A program made the position numbers and the translations under genes. From positions 1-5,957 of the forward strand of contig CAKTXO010000100.1 of assembly GCA_934630985.1 (NCBI GenBank): DNA of 5,957 bases. The letters run 5' to 3'. Below the pieces are notes generated by a model. It searched no databases and was not told the DNA's origin. It saw nothing but the letters and a program-made list of their open reading frames with translations. This stretch comes from an uncultured Oscillospiraceae bacterium (GTDB taxonomy: Bacteria; Bacillota; Clostridia; Oscillospirales; Oscillospiraceae). Position 1 is the stretch's first letter; each line of letters begins with the position of its first letter. This document shows, piece after piece, positions 1 through 5,957 of this stretch.

Positions 1-2459
1 TGGATCTGACCCTGACCAGCCGGGATCGCTCCAAGCCCAAGGAGGAGCAGACCCCCATGTGCGGCGTGCCCTACCACAGCGTGGATTCCTACATTGCCCG
101 GCTCGTTCAGAAGGGCTACAAGGTAGCCATCTGCGAGCAGATGGAGGATCCGGCTCTGGCCAAGGGGCTGGTGGAGCGAGACATTACCCGAATCGTCACT
201 CCCGGAACCGTCACGGAAAGCTGTATGCTGGACGAAAGCAAGAATAACTACATGGGCTGCCTCTACGGAGAGGGCGGCCGATTCGGCCTGGCCTTCTGTG
301 ACATTTCCACCGGTGCCTTCTTCGTCACCCTCTGCGCCGATGCCCAGAGCGTGGCCTCGGAACTGGGGCGGTTCTCCCCCAGTGAGGTCATGCGCTTCGG
401 CACGGACGTCAGCAGTGAGGCCATTGAAGATGCCCTGTTCCGCCGCCTGAGCTGCTGCGTGGATGAGGGGAAAGACGGCCAGTTTTCCCTGGAGGACTGC
501 GAGGCGCTTCTGGAAAAGCACTTCTCCCAGAGCCTTGCCCAGATGGGGCTTGCCGGGATGCCCGCCGCCGTTGTCGCCGCGGGCGCGCTGCTGCAAACCC
601 TTTTAACCCTGCAAAAAAACGATCTTGCCCATATCCGCCAGCTTCAATACTACACCACCGGACGGTTCATGGAGCTTGACCTGGATGCCCGGCGGAATCT
701 GGAACTGACGGAGACCATGCGCTCCAAGGAAAAGAAGGGTACGCTGCTGTGGGTGCTGGACAAAACCCACACCGCCATGGGCGGGCGGCTGCTGCGCTCC
801 TGGCTGGAAAAGCCCCTTCTTGACCCGGTGGAGATCACCCGCCGCCACGCCGCCGTGGAGGATTTGGTGGACAATGTGATTCTTCGGGGTGAACTGGAAG
901 AATCCCTGCGGAAGGTCACCGATTTAGAGCGGGTCATGGCTCGGGTGGTCACCGGAACCGTCAATTGCCGGGATCTTCTGGGTCTTGCCCGGGGTCTGCG
1001 GGCACTGCCGGAGGTAAAGCGTCAGCTGGAAGGCTGCTCCGCCCCCTTACTTACCAAGCTGGCCCAGTCCATCGACCCGCTGACGGACTGCGCCGATGAA
1101 ATCGAAAATACCATCGTGGACGAGCCGCCCCTGACCGTCCGGGAGGGCGGCATCATCCGCAAGGGCGCGGACGCCGAAGCCGATCGCCTCCGGGACATTA
1201 TGGAAGGCGGCAGCGGCACCATTGCCGCCATCGAGGCCAGCGAGCGGGAGAAAACCGGTATCCGCACCCTGAAGGTGGGCTTCAACCGGGTCTTCGGCTA
1301 TTATATTGAAGTTTCCAAATCCTTCATCGACCAGGTGCCCGCAAGCTACATCCGCAAGCAGACCCTTGCTAACTGCGAGCGTTACATCACCCAGGAGCTG
1401 AAGGAGCTGGAAAACCAGGTGCTTACCGCCAAAGACCGGCTCACCGCCCTGGAATATCAGATCTTCACCCGGCTTCGGGAGCACCTGGCTCAGCAGGCTG
1501 CAAGGGTTCAGCTGACGGCTCAGGCCGTGGCGGCGGCGGACGCGCTGTGCTCCTTGGCCGCCGTGGCCGTTCAGCGAGGCTACTGCCGTCCGGAAATCAC
1601 CCTTGGTCGGGAGATTTCCATCACTGACGGACGTCACCCGGTGGTAGAGGCTGTTCTGAAGGACAGTCTCTTTGTTCCCAACGACACCAACCTGGGAAGC
1701 GACGATAACCAGGTGGCCATCATCACCGGCCCCAATATGGCCGGTAAATCCACCTATATGCGTCAGGTAGCCCTCATCGTCCTCATGGCTCAGATGGGCT
1801 CCTTTGTCCCCGCCCGGTCGGCGAAAATCGGCCTGGTCGATCGGGTGTTCACCCGGATCGGCGCCAGCGACGACCTGGCTTCCGGCCAGTCCACCTTCAT
1901 GGTGGAGATGGCAGAGGTGGCCTCCATTCTGAAATACGCCACTTCCCGGTCTCTTCTGATTCTGGACGAAATCGGCCGGGGCACCTCCACCTATGACGGC
2001 ATGGCCATTGCCCGGGCTGTCCTGGAATACGCCGCCAATCCCCGGCGGCTGGGGGCCAAAACCCTGTTTGCCACCCACTATCACGAGCTGTCCACCATGG
2101 AGGACAAGCTGCCCAATGTAAAAAATTACAACATCGCCGTGAAAAAACGGGGAGAGCAGATGATTTTCCTGCGGAAAATCGTTCCTGGTGCCGCCGACGA
2201 CAGCTACGGCATTGAGGTTGCCAAGCTGGCGGGCATTCCCAACCCGGTGATCTCCCGGGCAAGAGAAATTCTCGCCGAGCTGGAAGCCGAGGGCGCAGCT
2301 CCCGCTCCCGCAAAGCAAAAGGAGCCGGAGGATCAGGTGAGTATGCTGGACTTAACGGGTCAGCAGGTGATTTCTGCCCTGTCCGCCATCACCGTGGAGA
2401 CTCTGACCCCCATTGAGGCCATGAACGAACTGTACAAGCTGAAAAAGCTGCTGGATTGA
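1..2459 (+). CDS. mutS: DNA mismatch repair protein MutS, 5'-truncated by the window edge
   Basis: MutS binds base mismatches and small loops in DNA as a dimer and, through ATP binding, recruits MutL. The reading frame is open from base 3 (818 residues in view, stop TGA 2457-2459). The ATG at 57 is internal: the residues before it (LDLTLTSRD-like, then KPKEEQTP) already align with MutS domain I, so about 50 N-terminal residues lie outside, including the Phe-X-Glu mismatch-reading motif, which cannot be checked. Counting from the first whole codon: end of domain I with VAICEQMEDP and TPGT (about 65-68), connector, core/clamp beginning near the NLELTETMRSK stretch, then the ATPase with Walker A GPNMAGKST (576-584), signature SDDLASGQST (from 622), Walker B LILDE (Asp655, Glu656) and the ATHYHEL histidine (692). 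QVSML at 778-782 fits a sliding-clamp-binding peptide near the C-terminus. The tail LTPIEAMNELYKLKKLL is typical. No frameshift or missing ATPase residue is visible. Assignment to MutS1, not MutS2, rests on the domain I sequence. Confidence 0.98.
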   Translation, partial: DLTLTSRDRSKPKEEQTPMCGVPYHSVDSYIARLVQKGYKVAICEQMEDPALAKGLVERDITRIVTPGTVTESCMLDESKNNYMGCLYGEGGRFGLAFCDISTGAFFVTLCADAQSVASELGRFSPSEVMRFGTDVSSEAIEDALFRRLSCCVDEGKDGQFSLEDCEALLEKHFSQSLAQMGLAGMPAAVVAAGALLQTLLTLQKNDLAHIRQLQYYTTGRFMELDLDARRNLELTETMRSKEKKGTLLWVLDKTHTAMGGRLLRSWLEKPLLDPVEITRRHAAVEDLVDNVILRGELEESLRKVTDLERVMARVVTGTVNCRDLLGLARGLRALPEVKRQLEGCSAPLLTKLAQSIDPLTDCADEIENTIVDEPPLTVREGGIIRKGADAEADRLRDIMEGGSGTIAAIEASEREKTGIRTLKVGFNRVFGYYIEVSKSFIDQVPASYIRKQTLANCERYITQELKELENQVLTAKDRLTALEYQIFTRLREHLAQQAARVQLTAQAVAAADALCSLAAVAVQRGYCRPEITLGREISITDGRHPVVEAVLKDSLFVPNDTNLGSDDNQVAIITGPNMAGKSTYMRQVALIVLMAQMGSFVPARSAKIGLVDRVFTRIGASDDLASGQSTFMVEMAEVASILKYATSRSLLILDEIGRGTSTYDGMAIARAVLEYAANPRRLGAKTLFATHYHELSTMEDKLPNVKNYNIAVKKRGEQMIFLRKIVPGAADDSYGIEVAKLAGIPNPVISRAREILAELEAEGAAPAPAKQKEPEDQVSMLDLTGQQVISALSAITVETLTPIEAMNELYKLKKLLD

Positions 2460-2461
2460 TT

Positions 2462-3160
2462 ATGAAAAAAAGCGTTACTTCCCGCTCCTGTCCCAACTCC
2501 CAGGAAACGGTCTGGGGCTTCTGCTGGTTTGCCTTTCAGCTGCTGGTGCTTCCCGGGCTTCTGACCTTTGCCAACGGGAAGCTGTCCCATCCCCTGACCG
2601 GCGCGGAGCTGAATTTTATCTACTATGTTCTGAATTTTACGGCGGTTCTGATTATTTTCCGGGATTTTCTGTCCTCTGCCGCCACCCAGGCGGTGCGGCA
2701 TCCGGCGTATTGGTGTCAAGCCGTCATCCTGGGCTTTGTTGCCTACTATGCCTGCCGTCTGGCCACCGAGTATCTGGTGGGACTGCTGGTGCCGGGGTTT
2801 TCCAATTACAACGATGCTTCCATCGCCGCCATGGAGCGGCAGAACCGGCTGCTGGTGTTCCTGGGCACGGTGATTCTGGTACCCCCCGCCGAGGAATGCT
2901 TCTACCGGGGGCTGATTTTCCGGAATCTTTACACCAAGTCCCCCTGGGCGGCCTACCTGGTGTCTATGCTGGCTTTTTCCATGGTGCACATTGTGGGGTA
3001 CTTGGGAAGCTACACCACCGGCGAAATCCTCATTGCGGTGCTCCAATATCTGCCCGCCGGGCTGTGCCTTGCCTGGAGCTACACCAAGGCAGACACCATT
3101 TTCGCTCCCATCGCCATTCACGCGGCGGTGAATTTCCTGACCCTGTCCTCCTGGAGGTGA
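2462..3160 (+). CDS. CPBP family intramembrane (Rce1/Abi-like) metal-independent glutamic protease
   Basis: This is a predicted polytopic inner-membrane protein of 232 residues from the ATG at 2462. It carries all three CPBP signature motifs: EECFYR (Glu144, Glu145, Arg149; EExxxR), FSMVH (Phe172 to His176; FxxxH) and HAAVN (His220 to Asn224; HxxxN). Hydrophobic segments are visible near 17-37, 50-70, 87-110, around the EE motif, and through the C-terminal third. Family members include Rce1 CAAX prenyl endopeptidase and bacterial proteins linked to bacteriocin immunity or unknown processing; the substrate here cannot be told from the sequence. The start is uncertain: TTG 2456 would overlap the mutS stop (TTGA), while ATG 2462 lies 2 nt after it. 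I see no Shine-Dalgarno before either, so translation is probably coupled to mutS. It sits tightly between mutS and mutL, 4 nt before the mutL start, which implies co-transcription. The catalytic residues are intact, so the enzyme is probably active. Confidence 0.9.
   Translation: MKKSVTSRSCPNSQETVWGFCWFAFQLLVLPGLLTFANGKLSHPLTGAELNFIYYVLNFTAVLIIFRDFLSSAATQAVRHPAYWCQAVILGFVAYYACRLATEYLVGLLVPGFSNYNDASIAAMERQNRLLVFLGTVILVPPAEECFYRGLIFRNLYTKSPWAAYLVSMLAFSMVHIVGYLGSYTTGEILIAVLQYLPAGLCLAWSYTKADTIFAPIAIHAAVNFLTLSSWR
3153..3157 (+). promoter_or_regulatory. Shine-Dalgarno site of mutL
   Basis: GGAGG lies inside the last codons of the CPBP protease gene, 7 nt before the ATG at 3165. It fixes the mutL start and shows that mutL has its own ribosome site despite the 4-nt gap to the upstream stop. 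The full run GGAGGTGA includes the upstream stop codon. Confidence 0.85.
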
Positions 3161-3164
3161 CACG

Positions 3165-5108
3165 ATGCCCAAGATTTTGCAATTATCTTCCCATATTGCC
3201 AACCTGATTGCCGCCGGTGAGGTGGTGGAGCGGCCGGCCAGTGCCGTCAAGGAGCTGCTGGAAAACGCCGTGGATGCGGGAGCCTCCAAGGTGACCATCG
3301 AAATCCGGGACGGAGGCATGACCTTTCTGCGGGTGACGGACAACGGCTGCGGCATGTCCGCCGAGGACGCCCGCACCGCCTTTCTGCGCCACGCCACTTC
3401 CAAGCTGCGCACGGAGGAAGACCTGGCCGCCATCGGCACCATGGGCTTCCGGGGGGAGGCGCTGGCTGCCATTGCTTCCGTCAGCCGGATTGACCTGATG
3501 ACCAAAACGCCAGGAAGCCTGTCCGGGGTAAAGCTGCATCTGGATGCCGGAGTCATCACCGAGGAAGCCGAGGCCGGATGCCCGGACGGCACCACCATCC
3601 TGGTTCGGGATTTGTTCTACAATACCCCTGCCCGGATGAAATTCATGAAATCCGACACCGTGGAGGGCAGCCGGGTGGCTGCCGCCGTCCAGATGCAGGC
3701 TCTGGCTCATCCGGAGGTAGCCTTCCAGTTCCTCCGGGACGGAAAGCAGGTGCTCGCCACCCCCGGCACCGGAAAATTGCAGGATGCCATGTACTGCGTC
3801 TACGGCCGGGACTGCGCCAGAATGGTGGCGGTGGAAAGCCGGTGGGAAAGCTACACCCTCTCCGGTTTTGTGACCCTGCCCACGGATGCCCGACCCAGCC
3901 GGAACCTGCAAACCTTCTTCGTCAACGACCGGCCTGTCAAATCCAAGCTGCTCATTGCGGCATTGGAGGAGGCCTACCGGAATCAGCTGATGGTGGGGCG
4001 GTTTCCCGGCTGTGTGCTCCACCTGAATCTTCCCGCCAACGCCGTGGACGTAAACGTCCATCCGGCAAAAACCGAGGTAAAATTTCTCTCGGAAAAGGCG
4101 GTTTTCGACTGCGTCCACTATGGGGTTCTGGGAGCGTTAAACAAGAAGCCCGACCGGCCTGCCGTTCAGTTCAAGCCCCAGCCTGCCCCCGTGCCGCCGG
4201 AAAAGCCGACTCCTTCGCCAGAAGCAAAACCCGCCGAAAAGAAGGACACTTTTTTCCGCACCATGACCGCTCAGGAGTACAAGACCTTCTCCGCCGCCAT
4301 GGCCGATGCTCCCAAACCGAAGCCGGAAGCCGCCGCGGCAGCGGCAAAGAAAATTCCCAGTGCCGGGAACATGCCCCTGCGGGAATTTGTCATGCTGCCC
4401 CAGGTTCGTCAGGCTGTCCAGCCGGAGCCTGCCCCTTCCCTGCCTCCGCTGCCGGAAACGCCGAAGCCGTCGGCGCCGGAAACGCCCGTGAAAGCACCGG
4501 AACCGGAAATGGAGCAGACCGCCCTGGAAATGCCCAAGGCGGACACCTGGCGGATGGTAGGCGAGCTGTACCGCACCTATATTCTGGTGGAGGAGGGGGA
4601 CAATGCCTTCCTCATCGACAAGCACGCCGCCCATGAGCGGATTCTCTTTGAAAAGCTGAAGGCCAATCAGGAATCCATTTCCGGTCAGACTCTCTTACAG
4701 CCCGTGCCCGTCCGTCTCAGCCCTGCCGCCGCGGGAGAGCTGCTGGGAAACACGGCGCTTCTGGAAGAGCTGGGCTTTGAAATCGAGGAATTCGGAGAAA
4801 ACACCGTCCTTGCCCGGCAGATTCCCATGGATCTGACTGTGGAAGCCGCAGCGGAGGCGCTGGAAACCCTGGCGGATGATCTGCTGAACGGCCGCCGGGA
4901 AAGCCGGGATACGGTACGGGACACTTTGCTTCACACCGTGGCCTGCAAGGCCGCCATCAAGGCCGGGTGGGTCAGCGATGAGAAGGAGCTGCTTGCCATC
5001 GCCAAGGCCGTCATGGAGCGGGAGGATCTGAAATACTGCCCTCATGGCCGCCCCATCTGCGTGAGCCTGAGCCAGAAAATGCTGGAAAAGCAGTTCAAGC
5101 GGATTTAA
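3165..5108 (+). CDS. mutL: DNA mismatch repair protein MutL (endonuclease-type)
   Basis: MutL (647 aa) couples mismatch recognition by MutS to downstream excision. The N-terminal GHKL ATPase is complete: catalytic Glu33 and Mg-binding Asn34 in ELLENAVDAG, DNGCGM (59-64), GFRGEAL (94-100), FYNTPAR (Asn153), and the distal VNVHPAKTEV with Lys302. A Pro/Ala/Glu/Lys-rich linker spans about 327-459. The C-terminal dimerisation domain begins near 460 and has the nuclease motifs of MutH-less bacteria: DKHAAHERILFE (485-496, the DQHAxxExxxxE site with Lys in place of Gln), ACK (593-595) and CPHGRP (625-630). QTLLQP (508-513) matches the QxxLxP-like clamp-binding peptide known from Bacillus MutL. These features predict a Zn/Mn-dependent nicking endonuclease activated by the sliding clamp; that activity is inferred from family knowledge. 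Length is usual. Its neighbours are mutS two genes upstream and miaA two genes downstream, with short spacing on the upstream side and a 95-bp gap after it. Confidence 0.98.
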   Translation: MPKILQLSSHIANLIAAGEVVERPASAVKELLENAVDAGASKVTIEIRDGGMTFLRVTDNGCGMSAEDARTAFLRHATSKLRTEEDLAAIGTMGFRGEALAAIASVSRIDLMTKTPGSLSGVKLHLDAGVITEEAEAGCPDGTTILVRDLFYNTPARMKFMKSDTVEGSRVAAAVQMQALAHPEVAFQFLRDGKQVLATPGTGKLQDAMYCVYGRDCARMVAVESRWESYTLSGFVTLPTDARPSRNLQTFFVNDRPVKSKLLIAALEEAYRNQLMVGRFPGCVLHLNLPANAVDVNVHPAKTEVKFLSEKAVFDCVHYGVLGALNKKPDRPAVQFKPQPAPVPPEKPTPSPEAKPAEKKDTFFRTMTAQEYKTFSAAMADAPKPKPEAAAAAAKKIPSAGNMPLREFVMLPQVRQAVQPEPAPSLPPLPETPKPSAPETPVKAPEPEMEQTALEMPKADTWRMVGELYRTYILVEEGDNAFLIDKHAAHERILFEKLKANQESISGQTLLQPVPVRLSPAAAGELLGNTALLEELGFEIEEFGENTVLARQIPMDLTVEAAAEALETLADDLLNGRRESRDTVRDTLLHTVACKAAIKAGWVSDEKELLAIAKAVMEREDLKYCPHGRPICVSLSQKMLEKQFKRI

Positions 5109-5117
5109 GAAAAGGAC

Positions 5118-5176
5118 GCCCTCATCCGTCTCGCGCTTGCGGGGGACGCGCGAGCCACCTTCCCCCAGGGGAAGGC
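5118..5176. repeat. Two-hairpin palindromic intergenic element, probably a dispersed repeat
   Basis: The gap after mutL contains two inverted repeats side by side. The first pairs CTCGCGC (5130-5136) with GCGCGAG (5148-5154) around an 11-nt loop. The second pairs CCTTCCCC (5158-5165) with GGGGAAGG (5168-5175); the perfect arms are only 2 nt apart, so it would fold with a small loop. The unit begins with GCC and ends with GGC. The pattern CTCATCCGTC, a variable GC-rich hairpin, then ACCTTCCCCC-AGGGGAAGG resembles, from memory, a high-copy intergenic repeat of Clostridia/Oscillospirales genomes. Only one copy lies in this window, so repetition itself is not shown here. The second hairpin is followed by CACTTTCTCCC, not a run of T, so it is not a standard intrinsic terminator, although it could protect the mRNA end or weaken read-through. 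Confidence 0.6.
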
Positions 5177-5203
5177 ACTTTCTCCCGCCCCTTACATTTG
5201 CCT

Positions 5204-5743
5204 ATGAAAAACAAATTCTCTTTTCTCCTCTATCTGACTGCCGGAGTCACCGGCGGACTGACCCTGCTGTTCGGACTTCTGTCCGAAAACGAACTATGCC
5301 TGACGCTGGCCATCACCTTCGGCACCACCTTCTACCACTTCGCCATGCGGCTGGTGGTCGGCGGCCTGGGTCGGCTTCTTCCCCAGGGGCTGGACAGAGC
5401 CTCCTGGTTTCGGGAGCAGCCCTGGGAGAAGGAACTTTACCGGCGGTTGAAGGTCAAGAGCTGGAAAGGCAAAATGCCCACCTACCGTCCGGAGCGGTTC
5501 GACCTTCGCCTTCACACCCTTGCGGAGATGATTCACACCACCTGCGTGGCAGAAATCACCCACGAAATCATCATTCCCCTGAGCTTCGCGCCACTGCTGG
5601 CGATTCCCAAATTCGGAGCCGCCCCGGTGTTTGTCATCACTTCCCTGCTTGCGGCTCTGTTTGACGGAATTTTCGTAATCATGCAGCGATACAACCGGCC
5701 CAGGCTTCTGAGGCTTTCCCGAAAGGAGGCATCCCGCCAATGA
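5204..5743 (+). CDS. Small membrane protein related to CrtO-type (glycosyl-diaponeurosporenoate) acyltransferases
   Basis: This 179-residue protein has hydrophobic segments near 5-26, 31-55 and 122-160, so it is probably an inner-membrane protein. Between them is a charged stretch with [15 protein letters not shown] (68-82), [10 protein letters not shown] (83-92), and AEITHE (116-121). The C-terminal part ends in [10 protein letters not shown] (159-168). The WK block, the AE-x-x-H block and the QRYNRPRL block line up, from memory, with Staphylococcus aureus CrtO, which acylates a carotenoid glucoside in staphyloxanthin synthesis. No carotenoid genes are near, so the true substrate is unknown and may be another glycolipid; the catalytic residues of the family are not known to me. 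ATG 5204 is preferred; TTG 5198 in frame is the alternative. No Shine-Dalgarno precedes either, which is unusual beside the strong sites of mutL and miaA. The stop overlaps the miaA start (ATGA), implying translational coupling. It could also be labelled simply as a conserved hypothetical membrane protein. Confidence 0.7.
   Translation: MKNKFSFLLYLTAGVTGGLTLLFGLLSENELCLTLAITFGTTFYHFAMRLVVGGLGRLLPQGLDRASWFREQPWEKELYRRLKVKSWKGKMPTYRPERFDLRLHTLAEMIHTTCVAEITHEIIIPLSFAPLLAIPKFGAAPVFVITSLLAALFDGIFVIMQRYNRPRLLRLSRKEASRQ
5722..5729 (+). promoter_or_regulatory. Shine-Dalgarno site of miaA
   Basis: AAAGGAGG sits in the end of the CrtO-like gene, with 10 nt between it and the ATG at 5740. It supports that ATG as the miaA start and the 4-nt overlap between the two genes. 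Confidence 0.85.
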
Positions 5744-5957
5744 ATTCCATTATCTGCCTTGCCGGCCCCACCGCCTCGGGAAAAACCGCTTTGGCTGTGG
5801 AGCTGGCAAAGGACTTAAACGGCGAGGTGGTCTCCTGCGACTCCATGCAGGTCTACCGCCGCATGGACATCGGCACCGCCAAGCCGAGCCCTGAGGAGAT
5901 GCAGGGCATCCCCCACCATATGATCGACGTAGCGGAGCCGGACGAGGACTTTTCCGT
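5740..5957 (+). CDS. miaA: tRNA dimethylallyltransferase MiaA, 3'-truncated by the window edge
   Basis: MiaA transfers a dimethylallyl group from DMAPP to N6 of adenosine 37 in tRNAs that read codons starting with U, the first step to ms2i6A; it is a cytosolic enzyme. Seventy-two whole codons are visible of a family that is usually about 300-320 residues. The P-loop GPTASGKT (9-16) is intact, followed by [18 protein letters not shown] (32-49), whose Asp34 and Ser35 match the conserved DS of the DMAPP/tRNA-binding region, and by IPHHMIDV (57-64), matching the conserved PHH/PHR-x-x-D block. The ATG at 5740 overlaps the previous gene's TGA as ATGA and has a strong Shine-Dalgarno, so the start is secure. 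Position after mutL is common in bacteria, where hfq often follows; what follows here is out of view. Confidence 0.97.
   Translation, partial: MNSIICLAGPTASGKTALAVELAKDLNGEVVSCDSMQVYRRMDIGTAKPSPEEMQGIPHHMIDVAEPDEDFS

Noticed and set aside
57..59. ATG at 57 as the true mutS start
   Set aside because: The frame is open to the window edge, and the upstream residues match conserved MutS domain I sequence. A start at 57 would also remove the mismatch-recognition motif.
1047..2318. A 423-codon open frame on the minus strand opposite mutS
   Set aside because: The plus strand here is unmistakable MutS with all ATPase motifs. The antisense frame is a by-product of GC-rich third positions, has low-complexity Gly/His/Gln-rich content and matches no family I recognise.
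2360..3598. A 412-codon open frame on the minus strand across the mutS end, the CPBP gene and the mutL start
   Set aside because: It crosses three real plus-strand genes, and its translation is Ser/Arg/Gly/Gln-rich without domains or membrane pattern. It is a shadow of codon bias.
5158..5186. Second hairpin as a Rho-independent terminator of the mutS-mutL transcript
   Set aside because: The stem is strong but is followed by CACTTTCTCCC with no T-run, so it lacks the standard terminator tail. Read-through into the CrtO-like gene and miaA remains likely.
5187..5203. A possible -10-like TACATT near 5194 as a promoter for the CrtO-like gene
   Set aside because: It is too close to the start codon, has no matching -35 box, and such AT-rich hexamers arise by chance.
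5137..5664. A plus-strand 175-codon frame starting inside the palindromic element
   Set aside because: It overlaps the CrtO-like gene in another frame, its start lies in the hairpin, and its translation is Arg/Pro/His/Ser-rich with no membrane segments or motif. The 5204-5743 frame has coherent membrane segments and family motifs.

Overview
The window reads as part of one chromosomal, co-directional (+ strand) gene cluster built around DNA mismatch repair. The order is mutS (5' end cut off by the window), a CPBP-family membrane protease, mutL, a small membrane protein resembling CrtO-type acyltransferases, and miaA (3' end cut off). Base composition is clearly GC-rich with strong G/C preference at third codon positions. 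Protein sequences look like low-to-moderate relatives of Bacillus/Clostridium MutS and MutL, not of Proteobacteria. MutL carries the metal-dependent endonuclease motifs of species that lack MutH. Together with the style of the membrane proteins and a palindromic intergenic repeat, this suggests a GC-rich Clostridia member, probably a gut Oscillospirales/Ruminococcaceae-type bacterium. The taxonomic placement is inference; no marker RNA is present.

Region by region: 1-2459 is MutS from about residue 50 onward through its stop. 2462-3160 is a CPBP intramembrane protease whose start sits at the mutS stop (ATG 2 nt after it, or TTG overlapping it). 3165-5108 is full-length MutL, preceded by a good Shine-Dalgarno inside the end of the protease gene. 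5109-5203 is the only real gap; it holds a two-hairpin palindromic element and no convincing promoter, terminator or ribosome site. 5204-5743 is the CrtO-like protein. 5740 onward is the N-terminal third or less of MiaA, overlapping the previous gene by 4 nt and with a strong Shine-Dalgarno.

How the genes fit together: MutS recognises mismatches and recruits MutL, which in this type of organism nicks the new strand when activated by the sliding clamp. Both proteins show a candidate clamp-binding peptide. MiaA, the tRNA dimethylallyltransferase, commonly follows mutL in bacteria. The two membrane proteins are not known mismatch-repair components; tight spacing suggests co-transcription more than shared function.

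Most of the window is ordinary core genome. I do not see a new defence, mobile or RNA system. The points worth checking are the two membrane genes embedded in the mutS-mutL-miaA order and the palindromic repeat in front of the CrtO-like gene.
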